DNA from: Psychrobacillus sp044762745
GTDB taxonomy: Bacteria > Bacillota > Bacilli > Bacillales_A > Planococcaceae
NCBI RefSeq assembly: GCF_044762745.1
Contig: NZ_JBIWEX010000012.1
Span: forward strand, 59,135 to 123,134
Reading direction: 5' to 3'
Length of the DNA: 64,000 nucleotides
This document shows positions 33,711-42,398 of the stretch, one piece after another. A program made the position numbers and the translations under genes. Each line of letters opens with the position of its first letter. The stretch's first letter is position 1. Under the pieces are notes generated by a model. That model saw nothing but the letters and a program-made list of their open reading frames with translations. It had not been told where the DNA came from and did no database searches.

Positions 33711-33730
33711 GCACATCACTTCCTTTGCTC

Positions 33731-33772
33731 TATTTTACCCCTAAAATAGATTGTTCTAACATCGTCTTTCAA
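33731..33772 (-). promoter_or_regulatory. Putative cyd operon promoter with an inverted repeat
   Basis: On minus, TTGAAA at 33772-33767 is followed 18 bases later by TATTTT (33748-33743). TATTTTA-CCCC-TAAAATA at 33731-33748 is a perfect 7-bp inverted repeat overlapping that -10, which may be an operator. It does not match the Rex (TTGTGAA...TTCACAA) or Fnr consensus. No other promoter is evident before the dagK terminator. Confidence 0.4.
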
Positions 33773-33784
33773 AAAATAAAAGTA

Positions 33785-33818
33785 AAGAAAAACCCAGCAT
33801 TCTATTTTGAATGCTGGG
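33785..33818 (-). terminator. Terminator of dagK
   Basis: Perfect 10-bp stem CCCAGCATTC / GAATGCTGGG with TTTTTCTTT on minus, 8 bases after the dagK stop. Confidence 0.85.
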
Positions 33819-33825
33819 TCTAGTT

Positions 33826-34740
33826 TCACGGTCTGTCTTGTTCACGAATTTCATCAATCGGAACAAAAACCTCTATATGTCGATATAAATTTTGGAATGT
33901 TGCTGGAATGTTGCCACCATATTCACCGTCTAAGTTAAGGAGCACTTTTTCCTCTGAAGTCACTTTTATTTGCCTTGCCTTTTTGTAAATAACATGTGGA
34001 TCCTCTAAGTGATCTCCACGGATCGCCAGCGACGCTAAACGGATAAACTCTGCCATATTAACTTTTTTCAAAATTAATAATGAAAAATTACCGTCATTCA
34101 CACTGGAGTTAGGAGCCAGTTTTTCAAAGCCTCCAACTGAGTTCGTCAGTCCAACTAAGAACATCATCGCTTCATCTTCAAACACTTCATCATCATATTC
34201 AATCCGAACTTTCGTAGCATTAATCGATGGAAGCATTTCTATACCTTTTAAATAGTAAGCCAGTTGACCAAGCACTGTTTTTAGCTTACTCGGCACTTCG
34301 TATGTCAACTCGGTAATACGTCCGCCACCGGCAATATTTATAAAGTAACGCTCATTATTCACAAGTCCAACATCCACAGGTATCGTATCACCTTTTATAA
34401 TGATTTCCACCGCTTTTTGAATATCTCTTGGAATATGCAAAGCTCTTGCAAAATCATTTGTCGTCCCCATAGGAATAAGCCCTATTTTAGGTCGTTTTTT
34501 AGTTTCACTTACACCGGCTACCACTTCGTTTAGTGTGCCATCTCCACCTGCAGCTATGATTAGGTCGAAGCCATTTTCTACTGCTTTTTTCGCAGCGGAA
34601 GTTGCGTCTCCTTCCCCAGTAGTCGCATGGCAAGAGGTTTCATATCCTGCAATTTCTAAAGACTCTAATACATCTGGTAGATGCTTTTTAAAAAGTTCTC
34701 TCCCCGAAGTTGGATTATAAATGATTCTTGCACGTTTCAT
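33826..34740 (-). CDS. dagK: Diacylglycerol kinase (DgkB family)
   Basis: 304 aa, soluble lipid kinase of the DagK/LCB5 family. 'IIYNPTSGRE' (ATP-binding entry), 'IIAAGGDGTLNEVVAG' (GGDGT loop), 'GLIPMGTTNDFARAL' and 'DGNFSLLILKKV'. AAGGAAA precedes the ATG. It recycles diacylglycerol from lipoteichoic-acid synthesis into phosphatidic acid. Its position between gatCAB and rlmCD mirrors dgkB in B. subtilis. Confidence 0.92.
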   Translation of the reverse strand: MKRARIIYNPTSGRELFKKHLPDVLESLEIAGYETSCHATTGEGDATSAAKKAVENGFDLIIAAGGDGTLNEVVAGVSETKKRPKIGLIPMGTTNDFARALHIPRDIQKAVEIIIKGDTIPVDVGLVNNERYFINIAGGGRITELTYEVPSKLKTVLGQLAYYLKGIEMLPSINATKVRIEYDDEVFEDEAMMFLVGLTNSVGGFEKLAPNSSVNDGNFSLLILKKVNMAEFIRLASLAIRGDHLEDPHVIYKKARQIKVTSEEKVLLNLDGEYGGNIPATFQNLYRHIEVFVPIDEIREQDRP

Positions 34741-34820
34741 ACAGATTTCCTTTCTGCTTCACAATTCTTTCTAGTCATAAAGACTACCCGACTAAAGAAA
34801 AGGTTTCATTCCAAATTACT

Positions 34821-34853
34821 AAAAGAGCCGACTTATGCCGGCCCCGCTCTTTA
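34821..34853 (-). terminator. Terminator of the thioredoxin-like gene
   Basis: Stem AAAGAGC..GCCGGC / GtCGGC..TCTTT with a short T run on minus, 12 bases after the stop. Confidence 0.6.
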
Positions 34854-34864
34854 GTTCTTTTTTT

Positions 34865-35428
34865 TTATTTTTGGAGCGCTTGTAACCAGTTATTTCTTAT
34901 GTCTTCGTAAACCGCTAAATGGAAATCTTTATTGTCGGTAAACTCTTTACTCATTTGTGCATAAAATGCTTTTTGCACTTCTTCGAATGTAGGATCTTCT
35001 TTGTCTGGGAATTTCGCTCTACCTTCCATTACAAATTGTTGTACTTTTTCAGCACGCGGTCCCCATTTGGAAATGACTTCTCCGTTGCTGTTTAACAATA
35101 AATAAACAGGAATTGAGCGTCCACCATTCGTTAAGTATTGATCCATCAAATCAAGGTTTTCATCTCGATATACTGCTCGTACTTCAAGGCTAGCTGCTTC
35201 GGCAATTCTGCGCACTATTGCATTATTCATCATTGCATCACCACACCAGTCTTCTGTAATAGCGAGTACATGTGGTGCTTTTTCTTTTAATAATTCGATA
35301 AATTCATCATCCGCAGGAACTTCGAATTGATCATAAATACTAAAAGACTCTTCTTTTTTTGTGTTCATATCATCCATATATTGTGTAAGTGTTTTTGCAT
35401 TTTCAAAGTATTGTTGTTCTGTAGGCAT
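34865..35428 (-). CDS. Thioredoxin-fold protein with an incomplete CxxC motif
   Basis: 187 aa. The central region has the thioredoxin pattern 'HVLAITEDWCGDAMMNNAIVRRI' (the WC of WCxxC kept, second Cys replaced by Met: C-G-D-A), 'VRAVYRDENLDLMDQYL' and the cis-Pro loop 'GRSIPVYLLLNSNGEV'. C-terminal helical extension from about residue 135. Similar proteins are annotated as thioredoxin family in Bacillales. With one Cys, thiol-disulphide exchange would need a monothiol mechanism or a partner thiol such as bacillithiol. Monocistronic. Confidence 0.82.
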   Translation of the reverse strand: MPTEQQYFENAKTLTQYMDDMNTKKEESFSIYDQFEVPADDEFIELLKEKAPHVLAITEDWCGDAMMNNAIVRRIAEAASLEVRAVYRDENLDLMDQYLTNGGRSIPVYLLLNSNGEVISKWGPRAEKVQQFVMEGRAKFPDKEDPTFEEVQKAFYAQMSKEFTDNKDFHLAVYEDIRNNWLQALQK

Positions 35429-35562
35429 TCAAAATTACCCCCTTTTTACTTTAGTATACTTCGTTCTGCTAGCTAATACAAATAAGTGAGCTAACAAAAT
35501 TTAGGGTAATATTTCGTTACAAAAATAATGATTGACTTTATATTAATAATCCGCCATAAATA

Positions 35563-35795
35563 GATTCCGCTACAGGGAGGACGCTTTCCGCGGGCGTTGC
35601 CTCAGCCTCCTCGTCGCAAGCTCCTGCGAGATCTTCGTTTAGATAGTGAGCTCCGATTGGTTGGAGCAGAAGGCGGCGACTCCTGTGGGATGAGTGAGAC
35701 AGATGTGCCATCGCAAGCGAACGCGTAGCGTCGGTGATGGCACATCGCTCACCCCACGGAAAGCTTCCGCCCTGAAGCGGAAATCCAAGCGGATA
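35563..35795. repeat. Bacillales dispersed intergenic repeat with long hairpin
   Basis: GC-rich block in an AT-rich gap. 35563-35625 contains GATTCCGCTACAGGGAGGA and CGCTTTCCGCGGGCGTTGCC with CAGCCTCCTCG; 35655-35795 contains GGAGCAGAAGGCGGCGACTC and ends GCCCTGAAGCGGAAATCC. I know this wording from intergenic repeats found widely in Bacillaceae/Planococcaceae. Within the second half, GATGTGCCATC and GATGGCACATC pair, extended by TGAG/CTCA and GTGGG/CCCAC, giving a hairpin of over 20 bp. The remainder of 35429-35922 holds only the gatB terminator. Confidence 0.7.
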
Positions 35796-35887
35796 CTATG
35801 TTATGACATACTATCTCTATATTACCGCTCAATTTTTGCTGTATGGAGAAAGTCACCACATACAAAGGAAAATTCCCAAGCAACAAT

Positions 35888-35917
35888 AAAAGGATGACCC
35901 TAGAGAGTCATCCTTTT
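35888..35917 (-). terminator. Terminator of the gatCAB transcript
   Basis: Perfect 11-bp stem AAAAGGATGAC / GTCATCCTTTT, loop of 8, right after the gatB stop at 35923. Confidence 0.8.
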
Positions 35918-35922
35918 AGTTA

Positions 35923-37350
35923 TTATCTTTTTACGATTTCTTCATTTAAGATTTTATTGACAAGTGGTGGGTTCGCTTGTCCTTTTGTTGCTTTCATAAT
36001 TTGACCGACTAAGAAGCCAATTGCACGGTCTTTCCCGTTTTTAAAGTCTTCAATCGATTGTGGATTTGCATCAAGTGTAGCTGTGACAATTTCACGAAGT
36101 GCGCCTTCGTCTGAAATTTGTACTAAGCCTTTAGCTTTTACAACTTCTGCAGCGTCTCCGCCGTTATCCGCAAGTTCTTTAAACACTTTTTTCGCGATTT
36201 TCGATGAAATCGTGCCATCGGAAATTAGCTTGATCATCCCTGCAAGATTAGATGGTGTCAGTTTAACGTCTTTTAATTCTTTTTGATCCGCATTTAAGTA
36301 TGCAGAAACTTCACCCATTAACCAGTTTGAAGCAAGCTTCGCATCAGCTCCAAGGGCAATTGTTTCTTCAAAGAAATCAGACATTTCTTTTGTTAATGTT
36401 AATACCATTGCATCGTATGCTGGAAGTCCAAGTTCTTCGATGTAACGTTTTTTACGAGCATCTGGAAGTTCCGGGATTTCTGCACGCACTCGTTCTAACC
36501 ATGCGTCATCAATCACGATGTCTACTAAATCCGGTTCTGGGAAATAGCGATAGTCATCTGTTCCTTCTTTGACACGCATTAGAATTGTTTTACCAGTTTT
36601 CTCATCATAACGACGAGTTTCTTGCTCGATTATTCCACCTGAAGAAAGTACTTCTGCTTGGCGAATTTCCTCGTGCTCTAAACCTTTACGTACAAAGCTG
36701 AAAGAGTTTAAGTTCTTTAACTCTGCTTTCGTACCAAATTCCTCTTGACCGTATGGACGTAACGAAATGTTCGCATCGCAACGCAGTGAACCTTCTTCCA
36801 TTTTACAGTCGGAAACATCTGTATATTGGATAATTGATTTTAATTTTTCAAGATATGCGTATGCTTCTTCTGGTGTACGAATGTCTGGCTCCGATACGAT
36901 TTCTACTAAAGGAGTACCTTGACGGTTGAAGTCTACTAACGAGTAGCCATCTGCATGTGATAATTTACCAGCATCTTCTTCCATATGAAGACGAGTAATC
37001 CCGATACGTTTTGTCTCTCCGTTTACTTCAATTTCAATCCAACCATTTTTACCAATTGGCTTATCGAATTGAGAAATTTGATAAGCTTTCGGATTGTCAG
37101 GGTAGAAATAGTTTTTACGATCAAACTTTGTATGTTGTTCAATTTCCATATTTAACGCAAGCGCTGCACGCATAGCAAAATCTACTACATTTTTGTTTAC
37201 CACAGGAAGTACACCAGGGTAACCAAGATCAATTACGGTTGTATTTGTATTTGGTTCAGCGCCAAAGTGATTCGGTGCTGCAGAGAAGATTTTAGAGTTC
37301 GTTTTTAACTCTACGTGTACTTCTAATCCAATAACTGTTTCAAAGTTCAT
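35923..37350 (-). CDS. gatB: Aspartyl/glutamyl-tRNA amidotransferase subunit B
   Basis: 475 aa. The ATG at 37350 (MNFETVIGLEVHVEL) has GGGAGGG upstream and starts one base after the gatA stop; the longer in-frame extension to 37413 lies inside gatA and is not used. Kinase-like domain 'GLEVHVELKTNSKIFS', 'DLGYPGVLPVVNK', Zn-site region 'CKMEEGSLRCDANIS', and the C-terminal GatB/YqeY domain that holds tRNA ('LVGQIMKATKGQANPPLVNKIL'). With GatC and GatA it converts Glu-tRNA(Gln) and Asp-tRNA(Asn). Confidence 0.96.
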   Translation of the reverse strand: MNFETVIGLEVHVELKTNSKIFSAAPNHFGAEPNTNTTVIDLGYPGVLPVVNKNVVDFAMRAALALNMEIEQHTKFDRKNYFYPDNPKAYQISQFDKPIGKNGWIEIEVNGETKRIGITRLHMEEDAGKLSHADGYSLVDFNRQGTPLVEIVSEPDIRTPEEAYAYLEKLKSIIQYTDVSDCKMEEGSLRCDANISLRPYGQEEFGTKAELKNLNSFSFVRKGLEHEEIRQAEVLSSGGIIEQETRRYDEKTGKTILMRVKEGTDDYRYFPEPDLVDIVIDDAWLERVRAEIPELPDARKKRYIEELGLPAYDAMVLTLTKEMSDFFEETIALGADAKLASNWLMGEVSAYLNADQKELKDVKLTPSNLAGMIKLISDGTISSKIAKKVFKELADNGGDAAEVVKAKGLVQISDEGALREIVTATLDANPQSIEDFKNGKDRAIGFLVGQIMKATKGQANPPLVNKILNEEIVKR

Positions 37351-37351
37351 A

Positions 37352-38815
37352 TTATTTTCCCTCCCAAATTTGAGGAGTTTGTTTATGGAAATCTGTCGCT
37401 TGCTCATACGCATGAGCTACGCGATAAATTGTTGACTCATCAAAATAATTCCCGATAATTTGTAATCCTAGAGGCATTCCATCTTCGAACCCACATGGAA
37501 TCGAGATTGCTGGTACACCTGCTAAGTTAATCGGAATCGTTAAAATATCGTTTGCATACATCGTTAATGGATCTTCTACAATTTCACCAATTTTAAATGC
37601 TGGCGTAGGTGCAGTTGGTCCAATAATGACATCATAATCAGCTAGCACTTTATCATAATCTTCTTTGATCAGCGTACGAACTTGTTGTGCTTTTTTATAG
37701 TAAGCATCGTAAGTTCCAGCACTTAATGAATAAGTCCCGAGCATAATACGACGTTTTACTTCGTCACCGAAACCTTGTGCACGCGTTTCTTTATATAGAT
37801 CCATTAAGTTTTCAACATTTTCCGCACGGAAACCATAACGTATCCCATCGAAACGAGAAAGGTTAGAAGAAGCTTCTGAAGAAGAAAGGATATAGTATGT
37901 CGCTAAAGCATATTTAGAATGTGGTAATGATACCTCTTCCCAAGTTGCTCCAAGAGATTCTAGTACTTTCAATGCAGCCATAACGGATTCACGAGCTGCT
38001 TCGCCAACACCTTCTCCTAAGTATTCTTTCGGAACAGCGATACGTAAACCTTTAATATCTCCAGTTAAAGCGGCTGCAAAGTTTGGTACTTCTACATCTG
38101 CTGAAGTAGAGTCAAGTGGATCTAGTCCTGAAATTGCTTCTAGTAGTAAAGCATTGTCTTCTACATTGCGTGTAATCGGACCAATTTGGTCTAAGGAAGA
38201 AGCAAATGCAACTAGTCCAGAACGAGAAACACGTCCGTATGTAGGCTTCATCCCAACAACACCACAATAAGCTGCTGGTTGACGGATAGAACCTCCAGTA
38301 TCAGAACCTAGTGAGAATGGTACTTCTCCTGCGGCTACTGCTGCTGCAGATGCACCTGAGGACCCACCTGGTACTCTATCTAAAGCCCATGGGTTTTTCG
38401 TCGTTTTATACGCTGAGTTTTCATTGGAAGAACCCATCGCAAATTCATCCATGTTTAACTTTCCAATTGTAACCATTCCTGCTGCGCGTAACTTTTTCAC
38501 AACAGTAGCATCATAAATTGGGTTGAACCCTTTTAATATTTTACTAGCACAAGTTGTTTCTAATCCTTCTGTTACGATATTGTCTTTTACTCCGATTGGC
38601 AAACCAAATAAAGGTCCACGCTCTTCAAAAGGTACTTGATCTAATTCTGCAGCTGTTGCTGTTGCTTTTTCTTTATTTAATGCTAAGAAAGCTTCTACAT
38701 CGCCATCTAGTTTTTCTACACGTTCAAAAGCTTCTTTTGTTAAATCCGAAATCGAAACTTCTTTGCTATGTACAAGTTCTTGTAGTTCTTTCGCCGAACG
38801 TTCAAATAACGTCAT
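37352..38815 (-). CDS. gatA: Aspartyl/glutamyl-tRNA amidotransferase subunit A
   Basis: 487 aa amidase-signature enzyme, glutaminase subunit of GatCAB. The Ser-cisSer-Lys triad is in 'GVKDNI' (Lys), 'GGSSGASAAAVAAG' and 'SLGSDTGGSIRQPAAYCG' (nucleophile Ser). Starts 21 bases after gatC with GGAGGGAAACT before the ATG. It releases ammonia from glutamine and channels it to GatB. Confidence 0.96.
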   Translation of the reverse strand: MTLFERSAKELQELVHSKEVSISDLTKEAFERVEKLDGDVEAFLALNKEKATATAAELDQVPFEERGPLFGLPIGVKDNIVTEGLETTCASKILKGFNPIYDATVVKKLRAAGMVTIGKLNMDEFAMGSSNENSAYKTTKNPWALDRVPGGSSGASAAAVAAGEVPFSLGSDTGGSIRQPAAYCGVVGMKPTYGRVSRSGLVAFASSLDQIGPITRNVEDNALLLEAISGLDPLDSTSADVEVPNFAAALTGDIKGLRIAVPKEYLGEGVGEAARESVMAALKVLESLGATWEEVSLPHSKYALATYYILSSSEASSNLSRFDGIRYGFRAENVENLMDLYKETRAQGFGDEVKRRIMLGTYSLSAGTYDAYYKKAQQVRTLIKEDYDKVLADYDVIIGPTAPTPAFKIGEIVEDPLTMYANDILTIPINLAGVPAISIPCGFEDGMPLGLQIIGNYFDESTIYRVAHAYEQATDFHKQTPQIWEGK

Positions 38816-38836
38816 TAGTTTCCCTCCTTACAATGA

Positions 38837-39127
38837 TTAATCCATAATAGCTGGTACTTTTACTTGACCTGCTTCTTGTTCTTTTACATTTAACATCATC
38901 GTCTCACGGTCGAGTCCTTTAGTTGCTACGTCTTCACGTAGAACATTTACTAAAGGTAGTACATGTGTCGTTGGTTCTACATTTGTTGTGTCCAATTCTT
39001 TTAATTGCTCAGCAAATTCCGAAATTGCACCTAGTTGAAGCGCAAACTTTTCCGCTTCTTCTTCCGTAATTGCAAGACGTGCTAGATGTGCAACATGTTT
39101 AACTTCTTCTTTTGATAATTCCGCCAT
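38837..39127 (-). CDS. gatC: Aspartyl/glutamyl-tRNA amidotransferase subunit C
   Basis: 96 aa, standard length. 'EVKHVAHLARLAITEEEAEKF' at the N-terminus and 'DTTNVEPTTHVLPLVNVLREDV' are diagnostic of GatC, the belt subunit that stabilises GatA on GatB. GGAGGTG lies upstream of the ATG. First gene of gatCAB; a short inverted repeat CACTCTG/CAGAGTG (39177-39195) precedes it after camS. Confidence 0.95.
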   Translation of the reverse strand: MAELSKEEVKHVAHLARLAITEEEAEKFALQLGAISEFAEQLKELDTTNVEPTTHVLPLVNVLREDVATKGLDRETMMLNVKEQEAGQVKVPAIMD

Positions 39128-39221
39128 TTTTCACACCTCCGAATTCAATAACCATAGGCAACATCATACCATTTTTCACTCTGCTTGAACAGAGTGACAC
39201 ATTTTAGAACGAGTAAACTAT

Positions 39222-40358
39222 TTAATGTGCATATATATGCACAAATGGTTCCTCTTCACCGGGTTTCTTAATGAGTAACGCTTCTGCCCCATTCAATGAG
39301 TTTACTTGCACTTCAACATTCATCGAAGAATTAAAACGTTCTTTTACTAGTCCTGCGAGATGTTGTGTAAACCCAATCACCTCCGAAGTACCATAAAACT
39401 GAATGGGAATCGTAATCGTCCATTTTTGCAGTTGCTTGTCTTTAAAATAACCGGTTCCAATTACGCCTGTATAATTCGAAAAATAGGTTTCTACATCTTG
39501 TTTGAAGTTTCGAAAAATCGTATCTAAATCACGATATTTTTCTTCCGATGCTGCTGTAGGGAATAGAATATATTCTTCATCGATCGGTTTCCAATCAGAA
39601 ACGTTCTTACCCGCAGGAGCCGTACTATAAGTGAAATATGTTCCAGGAACAACCGCATTTCTGCTATTTTGTTTAAAAAGACCTACAACAATCGGAACGT
39701 CTGCTAATCCTTCTATTTGACGCATACGATTTACAACTTCTTCTGCAATTTTTTTCCCATTTTCTTCGATTTGAGCTTGTGATAACTGTTCTTCATAAGT
39801 TGCCCCGTACGCTTCTTTTTGATAATAATAAATAGAATTTAACGCAAGTCCTACAGAAACTCCTGCAAGCTTTACTGTATTCCCTTCCTTTATCAAGTAG
39901 TTTTGTTCCACAATATGCGTTATATAAACGGGAGCATTTTTTGCTTTCTCTTCACCAGTAAGCCCTTCATCACTTGGATTTAAACCATCCTTTGTTTGAT
40001 TGCTTCTTGCCAACCAAGAACTGATTGTACTACCTTTTAAATATTGACCTTCTTGGAATAAATACTTATCCGGTGAAAACTGATTTTGAGAAACACGGAG
40101 AAGACCAGTCTCTACTTCTTTCATATCATATTTTGTCGCTAAATTAGATACAACTAGTCCTCTACTTGCGCTTTCTTCATAAGGCAAAATAGTACGATAG
40201 TATTTTTCATCTAATTGTAAACTTGGAATAATTACTGTTTTTGTAGCTTTCTCTTCTGTATTTTGAATAACGTCTGTTTCGTTTTTCAGAGAAGGAGTAC
40301 ACCCAGAAACGATTAGCATTAACACGAGCATCGCTATGCTTATTATTTTTTTGTTCAT
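39222..40358 (-). CDS. camS: CamS family lipoprotein (YerH)
   Basis: 378 aa. The signal peptide with lipobox 'LIVSGC' places Cys at about residue 20. The body matches CamS/YerH sex-pheromone-type lipoproteins: 'YYRTILPYEESASRGLV', 'VPIVVGLFKQNSRNAVVPG', 'YILFPTAASEEKY' and 'VNSLNGAEALLIKKPGEE'. In staphylococci and enterococci the processed signal peptide is a pheromone; the function of the mature protein is unclear. It follows ligA by 13 bases on the same transcript, as in B. subtilis. Confidence 0.9.
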   Translation of the reverse strand: MNKKIISIAMLVLMLIVSGCTPSLKNETDVIQNTEEKATKTVIIPSLQLDEKYYRTILPYEESASRGLVVSNLATKYDMKEVETGLLRVSQNQFSPDKYLFQEGQYLKGSTISSWLARSNQTKDGLNPSDEGLTGEEKAKNAPVYITHIVEQNYLIKEGNTVKLAGVSVGLALNSIYYYQKEAYGATYEEQLSQAQIEENGKKIAEEVVNRMRQIEGLADVPIVVGLFKQNSRNAVVPGTYFTYSTAPAGKNVSDWKPIDEEYILFPTAASEEKYRDLDTIFRNFKQDVETYFSNYTGVIGTGYFKDKQLQKWTITIPIQFYGTSEVIGFTQHLAGLVKERFNSSMNVEVQVNSLNGAEALLIKKPGEEEPFVHIYAH

Positions 40359-40371
40359 GTTTTGAACCCCT

Positions 40372-42375
40372 TTAATCCGCTAAATGATCTAATAATTTTT
40401 GTTCATCCCAAACTTCAATGCCAAGACTAGTTGCTTTTTCTAACTTAGATCCCGCCTCTTCTCCTGCTATCACTAAATCTGTTTTTTTACTTACACTTCC
40501 TGCAACCTTTCCACCAAGCGCTTCAATTTTTTCTTTCGCTTCTGGTCGAGTCAACTGTAACAGTTTTCCAGTGAGTACAATTGTTTTATTAGCAAATGGA
40601 CTATCTTCTAGTAAGGACATATCTACAATTTTACCAGTATACTGTAGTGCTAATCCCGCCTCTTTTAATCGTACGATTAGCTGTTGTACTTCTTCTTGCT
40701 CGAAATAAGTAACAAGTGAGTCCGCCATCTTGTCACCGATTTCAAAGATTACGGTTAACTCTTCTTTTGTAGCATTCATAAGTGCATCGAAATGATGGAA
40801 TGTTTCCGCTAGTATTTTCGCAGCTTTTTCTCCAATATGGCGAATGCCAAGTCCAAATAATACCCGTTCCATCGAATTCGTTTTAGAAGCCTCGATTGCT
40901 GCTACTAAATTCGTTGCAGATTTTTGTCCCATTCTTTCTAGCTTTACTAAATCTTCTATCGTCAACTTATACAAATCCGAAACATCTCTTATGAGCTGTT
41001 CTCTAAATAACTGCTCTACAACTTTTTCCCCGAGCCCTTCGATGTTCATCGCATTGCGAGATGCAAAATGGTAAATACCTTCTTGAATTTGCGCAGGGCA
41101 TTGTGGATTTACACAACGTAGTGCTACTTCTTCTTCAATTCTTATTAAGTCGCTTTCACATACTGGGCAATGTGTCGGCATTTCATATGGTATTTCCGTA
41201 CCGTTTCTTTCTTCTAAAATGACCGATACTACTTCCGGAATTATGTCTCCTGCTTTTCGAATAATCACGCGGTCACCTATGCGGATATCTTTTTCCCGAA
41301 TTAAATCTTCATTATGAAGGGTTGCCCGTTGAACGGTTGAACCCGCTACTAGCGCTGGCTCTAATATAGCAGTGGGTGTTACTACCCCCGTACGACCAAC
41401 CGTTAAGTCGATATCTAGTATCGTTGTGACAACTTCCTCTGCCGGAAATTTATAGGCGATAGCAAAGCGCGGGCTTTTTGCTGTGAAACCTAATTCCTCT
41501 TGTTGGGCATAATCATTAACTTTAATAACAATACCATCGATTTCATAAGGAAGGTCATTTCTTTTTGCAGTCCATTCCTCGACAAATGCAAGCACCTCTT
41601 CAATAGAAGCACATTCTCTCGTTTCTTTATTCGTCGGTAAACCTTGCGCTTTCATAAACATCAATGCTTCGGAGTGTTTCTCAACATTTTGTTCCTCACC
41701 ATCTCCGCCCATGCCGTATATGAACATGGACAAGTTTCTACTCGCAGCCATTTTTGGATCTAACTGACGAAGTGATCCAGCAGCAGCATTACGGGGATTG
41801 GCAAGAAGTTCCTCCCCGCGCTTTTTTCGCTCCTCGTTTAGCTTCATAAAAGAAGATTTCGGCATATATGCTTCTCCTCTTGCTTCTAGCGTCACGCTAT
41901 CTTTTAAACGAAGTGGAATAGAACGGATTGTTTTAATATTACTCGTAATGTCTTCTCCAGTTGTGCCGTCACCACGGGTAGCGCCCCTTACTAAACGTCC
42001 CTCTTCATAAAGAAGAGAAACCGCTAAACCATCAATTTTCAGTTCACATACATACGTTGGAATTTCATCGATAATACCTTGTATGCGTCGATCAAAATCG
42101 CGTAAATCTGCTTCGTTAAATGCATTAGAAAGACTGAGCATTGGGTTTGTATGCGTAACTTTTTGAAACCCTTCACTAACTACTGCCCCTACACGTTGCG
42201 TTGGAGAGTCGGGCAATATTAAATTTGGATTTTGCTCCTCTAAAGCAATTAATTCGTGCAAATATTGATCATATACCGCGTCTGGAACAATTGGATCATC
42301 TAGCACGTAGTATGCGTATCCGTAGTCGTATAGAAGCTTGTGAAGCTCTTTTACTCTTTCTTCTAATTTATCCAT
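40372..42375 (-). CDS. ligA: NAD-dependent DNA ligase LigA
   Basis: 667 aa. The ATG at 42375 (MDKLEERV) has GGAGG 8 bases upstream; the in-frame GTG at 42390 is part of that ribosome site. Domains in order: Ia NAD-binding ('YYVLDDPIVPDAVYD'), adenylation with 'CELKIDGLAVSLLY' (KxDG Lys), OB fold, Zn finger 'CPVCESDL...RCVNPQCPAQ', helix-hairpin-helix repeats and a C-terminal BRCT domain (about residues 590-667). Essential replication ligase. Located between pcrA and camS as in Bacillus. Confidence 0.97.
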   Translation of the reverse strand: MDKLEERVKELHKLLYDYGYAYYVLDDPIVPDAVYDQYLHELIALEEQNPNLILPDSPTQRVGAVVSEGFQKVTHTNPMLSLSNAFNEADLRDFDRRIQGIIDEIPTYVCELKIDGLAVSLLYEEGRLVRGATRGDGTTGEDITSNIKTIRSIPLRLKDSVTLEARGEAYMPKSSFMKLNEERKKRGEELLANPRNAAAGSLRQLDPKMAASRNLSMFIYGMGGDGEEQNVEKHSEALMFMKAQGLPTNKETRECASIEEVLAFVEEWTAKRNDLPYEIDGIVIKVNDYAQQEELGFTAKSPRFAIAYKFPAEEVVTTILDIDLTVGRTGVVTPTAILEPALVAGSTVQRATLHNEDLIREKDIRIGDRVIIRKAGDIIPEVVSVILEERNGTEIPYEMPTHCPVCESDLIRIEEEVALRCVNPQCPAQIQEGIYHFASRNAMNIEGLGEKVVEQLFREQLIRDVSDLYKLTIEDLVKLERMGQKSATNLVAAIEASKTNSMERVLFGLGIRHIGEKAAKILAETFHHFDALMNATKEELTVIFEIGDKMADSLVTYFEQEEVQQLIVRLKEAGLALQYTGKIVDMSLLEDSPFANKTIVLTGKLLQLTRPEAKEKIEALGGKVAGSVSKKTDLVIAGEEAGSKLEKATSLGIEVWDEQKLLDHLAD

Positions 42376-42398
42376 GGGGTTTTCCTCCACTAAGTGAA

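Noticed and set aside
35694..35897. 67-codon plus-strand frame
   Set aside because: It lies entirely within the dispersed repeat and its hairpin.
37351..37413. N-terminal extension of gatB
   Set aside because: It lies inside gatA, and the ATG at 37350 has the ribosome site and the conserved GatB N-terminus.
39177..39195. Terminator between camS and gatC
   Set aside because: The 7-bp inverted repeat CACTCTG/CAGAGTG lacks a T-tract in the direction of transcription.
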